Shown here in pieces: positions 1-9,690 of a stretch of DNA of 64,000 bases; positions within the stretch are counted from its first letter, which is position 1, and the number at the start of each line of letters is the position of its first letter. This DNA is from Symsagittifera roscoffensis (taxonomy: Eukaryota; Xenacoelomorpha; Acoela; Convolutidae), in contig NW_026971712.1 in the NCBI RefSeq assembly GCF_963678635.1, positions 94,199-158,198 on the forward strand, given 5' to 3'. The translations under genes and the position numbers were made by a program. A model generated the notes under the pieces. The model did no database searches, was not told the origin of the DNA, and worked only from the letters and a program-made list of their open reading frames with translations.

Positions 1-2
1 TC

Positions 3-350
3 AAGAGAGAATACCAGAACGTAGAGTTTCTGTTCAGACAGAGACCAGGACTGGGAGGGATGGCAGCGCTCCCACCATCAGTAGCACAAGTCCCGGGGAA
101 ATACCTGTGCTTCCTAGTGACGAGGGTCAATGACAGGAACACAATTGATCCCGAACACGTGATGTTGGCACTAACAAGACTACGAGACTTCATGATTGAA
201 AGAGGGATAACAGAGGTCTCAATGCCGGTGTATGACCCAAACAGGGGCAAACTGAGCCCAAGGGAATTGTACGCTATCCTACATGTGGTCTTTGCAGAAA
301 CTGAGATAATGGTGTATCTTCATAAGAAGTACTACTTGAGCATCGCCTGA
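3..350 (+). CDS. C-terminal part of a macrodomain-like ORF (5' end outside window)
   Basis: The frame is open from the first bases of the window to a TGA at 348-350, so the gene starts upstream; the ATG at 60 is probably internal. The last ~95 residues follow the C-terminal half of ADP-ribose-binding macro domains of the OARD1/Poa1 type. There is a hydrophobic strand (YLCFLVTR), a helix (LTRLRDFMIERG), the segment ITEVSMPVYDP where that family has its 'SMP + glycine-rich' loop, then a helix and a last strand (ETEIMVYL). The glycine loop expected after SMP is replaced by YDPNRGK, so ADP-ribose binding is uncertain. Base composition and codon use match the large ORF that begins at 844. The two may therefore be successive genes of one element. 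The fold assignment is pattern-based and was not computed. Confidence 0.45.
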   Translation, partial: KREYQNVEFLFRQRPGLGGMAALPPSVAQVPGKYLCFLVTRVNDRNTIDPEHVMLALTRLRDFMIERGITEVSMPVYDPNRGKLSPRELYAILHVVFAETEIMVYLHKKYYLSIA

Positions 351-705
351 GTCGGGTACACGGGGGTATCGAGCCGGGTGTGAGGGAGGAGTCTTGAGCT
401 AGGTACTGGGGTACAAAACAGGTAAGGGATCTTAGGGGTGATTGGCATGACAATTATTATTTTAAATGATTGATGGTGCTAAAACATAAAATGTATCTGC
501 ATGTTTTTAGAGAATTTTAATTGAACTATTTTAGTAGGGCGAAAAGGATAGGGTTTTTAATCATAAAAGTAATGGGTTTTTCTGGTTAAGGACAGAGCTT
601 GTCAGTCTAAAAAATCGGGTGTTATTTTCAGATTGATTTGTTGAACTCACGTTGACTACTCATCTACATTCAATTGAAGGAAGAAAACGATATCTCAAAA
701 AGAAA

Positions 706-822
706 ACTCAAGCTGCTCATACTCAAGTTGCTCAGGTAATACTCAAGTTGCTCAGGTAAAATTCAAGTTGCTCAGGTAAAACTCAAGTTGCTCAGGTGAA
801 ACTCAAGTTGCTAATACTCAAG
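706..822 (+). repeat. 20-bp tandem repeat, core CTCAAGTTGCTCAGG
   Basis: Units start at 721, 741, 761, 781 and 801, an exact 20-bp period. A degenerate unit stands at 706 (ACTCAAGCTGCTCAT) and a fragment at 816. The array ends 22 bp before the ATG at 844, so it lies in the leader of the large ORF. The sequence CTCAAGCTGCTCAT recurs at about 10566, beyond the end of that ORF, which suggests a shared terminal or regulatory motif of the element. The rest of 351-843 shows no gene. Confidence 0.85.
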
Positions 823-843
823 GACCCAATTGAAATCACAGAA

Positions 844-3570
844 ATGGCAGATCGATTCTGGAAGTCCATGCCATCGGCTCTGAAAAAGCCCACACTTGAC
901 TAATTGTACAGACGGCTGAGGGACCTGGATTACACTCAAGTGGACGAGAGAATGGCAGTGATGCTGAATGCCATCCTACAATTGGAGGAACAGGGCGAGT
1001 GTCGAGAGTCTGCGACGGAAGCGGTTTTGATGGTAGGCTACACCACTGATGGGGTGTCCAATCAAGAACAGACCAGATGGCTGTCCTGGAACGTGGACGG
1101 AGCGATAAGGGGGTTCGATTTGGCGAGGAACCCTGGCCTGAACAACAATACGGAGTATGGCGCGGGGGAATTCCCACTGCCGGTCAGACCATCAGTCAGG
1201 TCCACGAGCCAGAGTACGAGTAAAGTACCATCGATGACACGGGCACAGCAGACGGGGGAAGCTTATCCGGACGTCAGTGCCATGAAAAAAGAACTCGAGA
1301 GGACCCAGCGGGAAAGGAATAAGGCGAACCTCGACCGGGATCAAGCGGTGCTTGAGAGGGATCAAGCGCGGATAGAACTGGACATAATGAAAGCTGAACG
1401 GCTACAGGCAGAAAAGGTGCGGGAGAATTCCGCGAATTGTGAGCAGCTGAAGCAGGCTCTCGAGAGAGATCAGGCAAAACTTGAGAGGATCCAGCAACAA
1501 CAACGCGAGCTCGATATGCAGAAAGGGGCTAGGCCCAAAGAACGGGTAGTGACTGTCTCAAGGCCAGAGTCACGCATGGAAGTGGATGAAGCTCCTAGGT
1601 CAAAGGGACGATTCAACCTCAATCGTGCGGCTCAGGAACATATGAACGAGGGGCTGGAGGTATGGATACCGCCCGAATCGACATCCTCCCTGCGTGGAAT
1701 GGAGACTCAAGTGATACGACCATTGATGGACGTCGCGCTGCCTGGATATACACCGAGTTCGACCCCGGGTAGTAGTCAGGTGAGTGGCGGCTCGTCACGA
1801 TTGAAAGAGTTGCACGAGAGGCTACAGCTGAGGAATCGCGAGAGTCCGGCAAGAGCGGACTTACCCTCGACTTGGGGGGAGCAACCTGTCAGGAGTGTGG
1901 TGATCTCGAGCTACAAGAAGAATACGGAAGGGAGATATCGCAAGCACAATCGGATAGACTGGAGCGCGGCGCAGAGGGAGAGGAGAGATTGCTTCCACGA
2001 CGCGACTTGGGTGGAATACTTCACGTATCCGCGAGTACCTGAAGGCGTGGTTCACTTGATCATTGGGGACAGCTTGCTGCGGGTGCTGACCCGGATCCAG
2101 TCCCATTGGCAAACGGGAATCTTGAGCTTCGCCGGAGCCGCAACGCCGCAGATGTTAGCGACACTTGAGATGCTAGGGATGGTGAGTGTATACACGGTCA
2201 CCCTGATGGTCGGGACGAATGACGTGTCCAGGGGGGAAGCAAGGAAGGTGACAAGGCTGCACGAAAAGATGAGCTGCATTCTCGAGGAAATGCGGATCCA
2301 AATGGATCCGGCCATTCTCACGGTATGTACTGTTCCCTACAACATGGGAGCGGACCAACATGCAGAAGAGATGAACACAAAAGTGCGAGGCCTGAATGAA
2401 ACAGTCAGGAAGATACATCAAAGGAGTGTCCTTCCCCTTAGGCTACTGGACGTGGCTGAGCAAATGGAGCTATCCTCTTTCCCTGACGATGCATCTGCGG
2501 ATGGCATTCACTTTGATAGGCCCAGAGGGGTGGAGTGGTTGAACAACATCTTCCAGAGACATATATGCGCGCTAGAGGCGGAACTGCTGGAGACAGCACA
2601 GGTCACGTTCAGACCACCTCCAAACCCACCCTGCTTCAACCCGAGATCTTTATCCAGTCGCTTGGGCGAGAGAGCCGATTCTAGAGACAGTTCGAGGAAC
2701 AGCCGGACCAAGTTACCGAGCACCTCGCCCATGGAAGCTGATGAAGCGGCATCAGCAACTCCTCAGGGGTCGATAGTGTCCTCAGTGGTGGTTGCGGAGA
2801 AAAAGAGGTCAGAGAAGCCACTGGAGACCAGCAGACAAAAATATGAAGAGAAGGTCAAGGAACTGGATCTGGAGGATCTAGAATGTAGGCAGGAGCTAGC
2901 GAGAACTTTGGGTCTTGAGCAGGTATCACACGAAGACTTGGGGAGACACCGGTGCGTGGACTGGTTGAAGGCTCATGAAACACGTTTCTCGAGAGCGAAG
3001 TTGACAGAGACGGCGGACCTGACTGGAATTCCCACAAAGTCGGTGATGGGGCCAATTAATTACAGACCTCTCAAGTCTTTGGGGAGCCCGGGACTGGTGG
3101 TGGAGCCTCCCAAACACCGAACCAGCATTGCCAGGATTAGAGTGGCCACTCCAGCACAATTGAGAGTGGTAGACAAACTGATGAACCCGAGAGAGATGGA
3201 GTTACCAGACGCCGCATATGAAGGCGCAAAATTAGCCAATGATCCCCGATATGGGAAACCCTGCGGGCAGGCGCAATTGGCCAAAACCTTAGCAGTTTAC
3301 GACAGGGCAGACCCGGCTGCAGCAAGGGTGGTTATCATGGCAGGATCAGATTTTGAAGGAACGTCTCCCAAGTTGTTTTGGCCAGAGACCCTGATATATG
3401 CCCTGCCGGGAGCGGAGCTAAACCAGATGTTGACCCAGGTGGTGGCAATGAAGTCAGAAATGCCCTGCGAACCAGAGTTACTGCTGTTTGCAGGGATGAA
3501 CGATCATCTGCACACAACGGGATTTCTAGAGCAGCTCAAGGGTGGTGAACCTACGCCAAAGAGGATTTGA
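844..3570 (+). pseudogene. Giant ORF, 5' part: coiled coil plus SGNH-like module; in-frame TAA and TGA
   Basis: An ATG at 844 in good context (GAAATGG) opens a frame interrupted by TAA at 901-903 (codon 20). It is then open to TGA at 3568-3570 (codon 909), and continues in the same frame beyond that to 9690. Codons ~147-230 are a strongly charged, probably coiled-coil segment (RDQAxLERDQ repeats). Codons ~405-560 carry the blocks of an SGNH/GDSL hydrolase: GDSLLRVL (~407), GTND (~457) and DGIHFD (~553), giving candidate Ser, Asn, Asp and His. A second SGNH-like start, MAGSDFEG (~833) and FAGMNDHL (~883), straddles the TGA and continues into the next entry. I do not recognise the family. It could be an esterase-bearing ORF of a transposable element. 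The two stops suggest decay, or readthrough. Confidence 0.6.
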
Positions 3571-6500
3571 GAGGCCATCCAGACTTTATTCGCGGCCATA
3601 AATGAAGTACAAGAGAATGTTGCCTCAAGATTCGGCTCCAAGACAAAAGTGGCGTTCACAATATCCCCCGGATACTCGAGCATGCCGCTTGCTCTGCAAT
3701 TCGTGTACGCTATCTTGATCTTGATCGCAGAGGGGAATGGGTGGCGTGTCCTGATGGCAGCTCCCAACCGAGAATTGGAACCGACGAACTTGAGAATGCG
3801 CAAATCAGAACTCGCGGCGGCATGGGCGGATGTCTCCCATGCGTTGAGAGGCTTTTACGAGTTAGCCGACATCCTCATCGTGTTTGACGAGGTCCTCTTA
3901 TTAGAGATATCTAACTTCGCTAGGCAACTTAAGCTCAGCCCGATCATTAGGGACGATCATCCAGTGGTGGTTCACCTGACGGCTAGTCTGTGGGTCCGGG
4001 AGTTGACCATCACAAGCTCGACCAGCAGATCTAGAGGGCCAAACAACGAAAGGAAGAACGTGGCCGCATCGGAGAAGCAACTGGAGTCGATGGTGCATCG
4101 GTTGGCACAAGAGGGAGGCAAATGGCCCTTCTTAACACCAAGATTGGAAAACGCCACAGGGAAAACAAGAGAGGATGCGCCGCTTCTGGTGAAGCAGATC
4201 TGGGATTTTCTTGAGGAGCAACTGGGAAAAGCTGAGGAGAGGGAGATGACGGTTGGCAGGTTCGTCACAGCAGCCAATGAGGTCACAATTGGAGGGTTCT
4301 GGAGGGAGCACGCGTGGGGTGAGCTAAAGACGAGGAGGGATCATGAGATTCTCGAGTTCTTGAGTCCTTGTTGGGGAAAAGAGTTCCTGACCGAAGTGTA
4401 CAGCGCGAAGGAGACGATCTTCAAAGCGTTCATACAGGAGGTATTGAATATGCCTATCAGCCTGTTGCTGGCGCTGTACCTGGTCTACCCGAGATACTTG
4501 TTTAATATGGGCCCAGCATACATGTTCAGTCGTGGCGTGGACGCCCTCAGAATAGACGGGTATTTGACGTTAGTGCTTCTGACCCACGGTGAACTGGCGT
4601 CATTCCACCGATTAATGAGGTATGGGGAGCCCCTGTCGATGGGAAGAACACACTCGAGTATTGAGACCTACTCGTACAAGTGTGCGGCCGGGCTAAGGAC
4701 GCTGCTAGTGCAGTATCTACTGATGCAGAACAGGTACCTGACTGGTGAAGAAAAGAGCCCGAAGACAAGAGAGGAGTGGAGAAGAGTGAATGGAGGCATG
4801 CCCCTATTAACGGACCTATGCCTGGCTATGAGATCGGATCCCATGGGGATCATCCGGGGGCTAGGGGAGGTCGTGACTTGTATCTATGGACCGGCCGTCA
4901 CGTTCGCGTTTCCAGATCCTCTGGTGACAGCTTATCGACACTCCGTAACACACGTGAGCCTCATAAGCGTACTAGATGGAACGACACTGAACTGGTGCCA
5001 GCAAGAGGTGCTAAGGGCACAAATGAGCAACACGGTGCTCTTCGGAAAGGTGAAGGATCCGGAGTTGATCGTGTACAGTTTCCGAGGACAACTGCAATGC
5101 CGGATGGGAGGCAAGCGCGAGGGCCCCATCGAAACTTACCCCAAGTTCTGGAACTTGAATTCCTTGGCAGCCAATGGGCAAGAAATCTTGAGAATTCCTG
5201 CATGGACGAAAAGTTTTGAGTTAGTGAAAAAGGAGCTAGAGGCGATATTGGAGAGAGAAGCCCTACCAACGAGCATTCCAGAGTTCCCCATAGTGAGGAG
5301 AATGACCCTAGGGATGAACAGTTCCCTGGTTGTCCCGTCCCCTTACGCGAGAACCACAACCGAAGAACGGCAGAAGGAGTTTACCGACGGCTGGGACCCG
5401 CTCTTCATCGGCTACACTGCATCGATTTATTTCCATACCAGCGATGTGAAGATAAACTCATGGACGACTCAAGCCAAGAAGATGAGGGGGTCGATGCCCC
5501 CGAAATTCGAAGTGCGAGATGCCTTGAGAATACTTAAGCGGGCAAGTCTAGAGAACCAGTTGCCGGCATGGGACGACGGCAGGATGATAGTGGAGGAAGG
5601 GCATATCGCACTGAAAGCAGACGAGATGCTGTTTGCCACAAGGAGATACCGGGCACCTTACGGACTAGAGCAGGTGGAACGGGATAGGGAAGGAAAGAAG
5701 CTGGATGCAGCAGGTCCATTGTACGTGGCACTGACAGAACACAAGGGGACGAGTCCAACGACACCATCACCCCTTTCAGTAGACACCCCTGGGGATAAAA
5801 AGAGTGGCACCGTGGGAGATCGATTCAAGAGGATTTTTGAGAGAAGAGAAGCAGAGTCGGGAGATGAGAGCATGGATGAAACTCTCAGTGAGGCAGGAGA
5901 GGATATGGAGGTGGGAAACACGCCGGAGCAGAAGCCAACGGAAGAGGAGTTCACTGCGCAGGAACTGTTGAAGGATCTGAGTGAAGAAAACTGGGCAGAT
6001 ACCCCCACACCACCTTTGACCTCGTCCCCCCACAAGTACCCAGAGATGTCATTGACGAGCGAAAATCCCAACATGGGAATGATCTTCTTGAGTGCGGAGA
6101 GAAGGGAAAAGAATACCTTCGAGGGAAACAGAGACGCCTTCCTGGGCACTCTGGACAGAGATGCATGGCAAAAGTTCTTGAGCGATTTCAATCGAGAAGT
6201 GGATGAAGACACCACGTTGGATAATTTCAAAGAGGAACTGTGGGACACGGTGGTGAAGTTTGGTGAGCCTGTCCTGATGGGGACGGGTTTAGAGGAAAAA
6301 GCCAGAGTAGAACTGCTGAACAAGATGGTCGAGTTGAGGAAATCAAGAAAGACCAGAGAAGACAAATGTAAAGACAGCTCTACTCCGAAACAGAAAACTG
6401 ACAGTAAAATAATTAAATGTACAAGGGGGGATAAGGTAGGAACTAGTAATATGATTAAAAGTACTAATATCCTTAAGGCTCGAGCAGGGGGGAGGCAAGA

Positions 6501-9500
6501 GTTGGTTGGAGAAAAGGAAGTTGAATCAGTGATGATAACGACGACGCCCCCAAACAATGACGTGAGATATCGCAAGAGGAAGAGAGACGTGGAGGGATTG
6601 GGCAGTCCTTCAGCTGATGCGGTCTCGGAAAGAGACTTGAGAGAAACGGCCCCCATGGTTCTGGCGCGATGGAAGACGGCAGCCTACAAGAGTAGCTATG
6701 AACCGAGGAAACTGCTCGACATAGAAAAAGAAATGGAAGATCCCACTAGTTCAGTGACAGAGGAGGATTTCAAACCTCAGAGAATAAAAATGAAGCGAGG
6801 TTCGACGAGCGGGCAGACCTGGGAAGTAGATGTTGGCAAAGAATGGGTCTCAAGTGAACATCAGGCTGTTGGGAAACAAGTGACCAGTGATCCTCTTGAG
6901 AAAAATAAAACCAGAAATACCTCCCGCCCGTGGTGGATAGCCCTCGAGACATTGAAGGAGATGGAAGACTGTTTGAAGAAATTGAACAGTGGAGTGGCCC
7001 GCAAACGACACAGTTGGGCCACTCAGCAGAAGGCTGAGGTTAACAAGATAGAATTGGCAAACCAGCTGAAGAGATCCTGGCAGAAATTATTGAAGGATCA
7101 TTTTGAAGAGGCTATGAGGACACCCTCATCGGCACCGCCGCTGATGGCAAATCCCTTTATCAGGACTGCAGGACAACTGATGTTCGCGTGGAGCCTGTTG
7201 GGGATAGAGCTGGAGACACTGACTTCGTACGATAAGTTGAAGTTGGGAGGCAAAAATCTAGAGATATATCGAATGCTGATGCAGCACGTCGCCAGGGACA
7301 ACTCAGGCTTGAGTCTGGCAAGAAGGAAAGATGCAACCTGTTTCTTGAGGTGGACGATGTCGATGATGACTGACAGCACCATCCTAGCATGTCATCAGAG
7401 AGCAGTTGGAAGCAAGACGCTGGAAAGGAGAGTCTCCACAGTCATCTTGAATGTATACCAGAGCACTGGGATAGAGAAGGAGGATGGTTCTAGGCAATCT
7501 CTGGAGAGCCATAGGAAGTTGGATGAGATACGAAGGTTCTACAACAAGAAGTTCGAAGAGAAAAACGACGTTCACCGCAACCTGGCTTCGTCAGGGGAGT
7601 ACTTAAAACTCAACAAAAAGGGAGAATACCAATATGTTTCTGGAGTAATGGGAATGGCGTACAACCCCTTCTTGGACCCGGAAGCTGGAGGTGCCCACAG
7701 AAACTATGAAGTGGCGGAGCTGCTGAAGTTCTGGACAGAGAACATAATGGAGATAGACACTGTGGAGAGAGAGAGACCTAGCCTGGGTCTGGTTCTTGAG
7801 AGGACGCCGGAATTGATAAGTGTGCCACGCTCAAGTAAAAGAGTGGAGCTAAAAATGGATAACGGGAATGGTGTGTTGACCACGAATCTGGGAGTGGTAT
7901 GGAAATTACTCAGACCCTCTTGGTGTCCACATCCCCACGCGAGTCTGATTGAGGAGGTCACTGAGAGAGTGAGATTGGCACCGACAGAGGATGAGGACTT
8001 GGCGACCTTGAGTATAATACACAGGCTGATCCTGCCTCAGATGAAAGAATCAAGTGAGGTGATGAGTGGAACAGGGTCGGTGAAGAGGATGGAGCCGGGC
8101 AGTTGTCTTGATTCGACATGTGGCAACGGCGAGCATACTTGTGATGGACGATCATGCGTCAGGATACAGTCTTTCCAGAAAGAGGACCTCATCACCTGGT
8201 TTGAGGATATCACCGAAAGGGAGAAGAGCGAGATACAGATAGTGGCTGAATGTTACGCGAGTACCACCGTGAACCTAGCGACTGCCTTGGGATTTTTCTC
8301 AAGAATGTGCAGTCTCCAGTCACTGGAGAGGCTAGAGTCAGAACACCACCTGGTGACCGCGTTGAGCGTGGAATCATGGCCCGGAGTGTTACAAGTGAAC
8401 CAGAAGCACATCAAGAGTTGGAAGATTGGGCTCGAGGCGGAGATGGGATTTCCCATGAGCGAAGCGTATGGATTGCCTCTAAATGTGAAATCCTTAGTGG
8501 GGTCAGTGCTGGCTAACCTATGTGGAAGCCACTATCCACTACACATGGCGATGGTGGAGGTGTCCAGCCAGAGGGTATTGATAGACAAAGCCTTCTCAGT
8601 GCCCAAATGCGTGAGACTAGCTCGGATGTCACATCATTCACACAAGCTGTTGAGGAAGATCCGGGGAGCAGTACCAAAGGAACAAAGAGACGACTTGAGT
8701 GAAATCTGGGGTGAAGGACTCCTAGGCTTGGAGAGCGAAAATACAAGTGATCACGGGAGGCAAAATGTGGTGGGGAAACCCGCAGTAGGTGCTCCAAGCT
8801 CGGAAGAAGTCGACGTGATACACGAGAAAATGATGGAACTTGAGCCTCTCCTAGAAGCTTCGGGAGAACGCAATCTTAGAAGCATCGACCTCACACAGGG
8901 GGATTGTCCATGCCACTGTCTGGCGCAGACAGTGTGGTACCCAGACCGCGCCAATCTCTGTCTGATCTGGGACGTAGAAGAAATTAAGTCACTGGGACTA
9001 CCGGAGCATCGACAAAAAGTGACCATCTTGGTGATAAGCACGATGCTGGCTCTGCGATGGATTGAGGAAAATATAGCGAAGTATAGAGAATCGAGAACGC
9101 CAACAGCTGAGTCGATTCATGCGATAGATTACAGCAGGAGGCTAGAGTTGTTTGAGACCGCGTGCAAGGTATTCGCCATACCAGTGGAAGTCAGACATAT
9201 ATGGAGCCGCCTGAGATTCTTTCCTTGGTTTCGTGCGACGTTGACATCCTGGTTGTATGTAGTGACAAAGGACCACATGAGGAAACATCAAAAGGAATAT
9301 CGACAATTCCAAGCTGAAATAGGACCAGATGCCTTTAAGAGACCTCTACTAACCCATCGAAATGCGATCACGGCGGGGTGGAAAAGAATGGGCAGAGTAT
9401 CCAGAGACAATTCTAGAGCGAGGGAAACGATACTGGAGGAGGACCTGGCGAGGAATGTAAGCATGAGTCTTCACAACTCCTTCTGTTTGAACCGAGAGTC

Positions 9501-9690
9501 GAAGGTGAAGAGCCTACCAAATCAATCGAAGAGGTTGCAAGAGCAGAGGGAGTGGATGCGATCCTATGAACAGTTGAAGGCCTGGGAGGACATTGTGATC
9601 AGCTCCGATGACGAAGAGGCACTGTTGGAACAAATTACAGTGCCAAGAACACCGGTATCGGGTACCTCGAAGGCGAAGAACACGAGGTGA
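3571..9690 (+). CDS. Giant ORF, 3' part (continuation in the same frame after TGA)
   Basis: This frame is open for 2039 codons directly after the TGA at 3568, in the same phase as the 844-3570 frame. A start at 3649 would need a GTG, so the natural reading is one 2949-codon gene split by nonsense codons. The beginning completes the second SGNH-like module (KVAFTISPGY, then a long helical stretch). Further on come a predicted-disordered acidic region (~5740-6100, rich in E, S, P), a basic Lys/Arg-rich linker (~6320-6600) and a long helical C-terminal half. That half has two Cys/His-rich patches: STCGNGEHTCDGRSC near 8115 and DCPCHC near 8902. No reverse transcriptase, integrase, helicase or protease signature was found. 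GC content is clearly above that of the flanking DNA. An unbroken frame of this length means the decay, if real, is recent. Confidence 0.6.
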   Translation, partial: EAIQTLFAAINEVQENVASRFGSKTKVAFTISPGYSSMPLALQFVYAILILIAEGNGWRVLMAAPNRELEPTNLRMRKSELAAAWADVSHALRGFYELADILIVFDEVLLLEISNFARQLKLSPIIRDDHPVVVHLTASLWVRELTITSSTSRSRGPNNERKNVAASEKQLESMVHRLAQEGGKWPFLTPRLENATGKTREDAPLLVKQIWDFLEEQLGKAEEREMTVGRFVTAANEVTIGGFWREHAWGELKTRRDHEILEFLSPCWGKEFLTEVYSAKETIFKAFIQEVLNMPISLLLALYLVYPRYLFNMGPAYMFSRGVDALRIDGYLTLVLLTHGELASFHRLMRYGEPLSMGRTHSSIETYSYKCAAGLRTLLVQYLLMQNRYLTGEEKSPKTREEWRRVNGGMPLLTDLCLAMRSDPMGIIRGLGEVVTCIYGPAVTFAFPDPLVTAYRHSVTHVSLISVLDGTTLNWCQQEVLRAQMSNTVLFGKVKDPELIVYSFRGQLQCRMGGKREGPIETYPKFWNLNSLAANGQEILRIPAWTKSFELVKKELEAILEREALPTSIPEFPIVRRMTLGMNSSLVVPSPYARTTTEERQKEFTDGWDPLFIGYTASIYFHTSDVKINSWTTQAKKMRGSMPPKFEVRDALRILKRASLENQLPAWDDGRMIVEEGHIALKADEMLFATRRYRAPYGLEQVERDREGKKLDAAGPLYVALTEHKGTSPTTPSPLSVDTPGDKKSGTVGDRFKRIFERREAESGDESMDETLSEAGEDMEVGNTPEQKPTEEEFTAQELLKDLSEENWADTPTPPLTSSPHKYPEMSLTSENPNMGMIFLSAERREKNTFEGNRDAFLGTLDRDAWQKFLSDFNREVDEDTTLDNFKEELWDTVVKFGEPVLMGTGLEEKARVELLNKMVELRKSRKTREDKCKDSSTPKQKTDSKIIKCTRGDKVGTSNMIKSTNILKARAGGRQELVGEKEVESVMITTTPPNNDVRYRKRKRDVEGLGSPSADAVSERDLRETAPMVLARWKTAAYKSSYEPRKLLDIEKEMEDPTSSVTEEDFKPQRIKMKRGSTSGQTWEVDVGKEWVSSEHQAVGKQVTSDPLEKNKTRNTSRPWWIALETLKEMEDCLKKLNSGVARKRHSWATQQKAEVNKIELANQLKRSWQKLLKDHFEEAMRTPSSAPPLMANPFIRTAGQLMFAWSLLGIELETLTSYDKLKLGGKNLEIYRMLMQHVARDNSGLSLARRKDATCFLRWTMSMMTDSTILACHQRAVGSKTLERRVSTVILNVYQSTGIEKEDGSRQSLESHRKLDEIRRFYNKKFEEKNDVHRNLASSGEYLKLNKKGEYQYVSGVMGMAYNPFLDPEAGGAHRNYEVAELLKFWTENIMEIDTVERERPSLGLVLERTPELISVPRSSKRVELKMDNGNGVLTTNLGVVWKLLRPSWCPHPHASLIEEVTERVRLAPTEDEDLATLSIIHRLILPQMKESSEVMSGTGSVKRMEPGSCLDSTCGNGEHTCDGRSCVRIQSFQKEDLITWFEDITEREKSEIQIVAECYASTTVNLATALGFFSRMCSLQSLERLESEHHLVTALSVESWPGVLQVNQKHIKSWKIGLEAEMGFPMSEAYGLPLNVKSLVGSVLANLCGSHYPLHMAMVEVSSQRVLIDKAFSVPKCVRLARMSHHSHKLLRKIRGAVPKEQRDDLSEIWGEGLLGLESENTSDHGRQNVVGKPAVGAPSSEEVDVIHEKMMELEPLLEASGERNLRSIDLTQGDCPCHCLAQTVWYPDRANLCLIWDVEEIKSLGLPEHRQKVTILVISTMLALRWIEENIAKYRESRTPTAESIHAIDYSRRLELFETACKVFAIPVEVRHIWSRLRFFPWFRATLTSWLYVVTKDHMRKHQKEYRQFQAEIGPDAFKRPLLTHRNAITAGWKRMGRVSRDNSRARETILEEDLARNVSMSLHNSFCLNRESKVKSLPNQSKRLQEQREWMRSYEQLKAWEDIVISSDDEEALLEQITVPRTPVSGTSKAKNTR

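Noticed and set aside
5658-6656. 332-aa minus-strand ORF, Ser/Leu-rich
   Set aside because: Antisense shadow of the giant + strand ORF; its composition follows from complementing Glu/Lys/Arg codons, and it shows no domain.
3649-9690. Separate 2013-aa gene starting at 3649
   Set aside because: The start would be GTG, and the frame is open and in phase back to the TGA at 3568; it is better seen as the continuation of the upstream frame.
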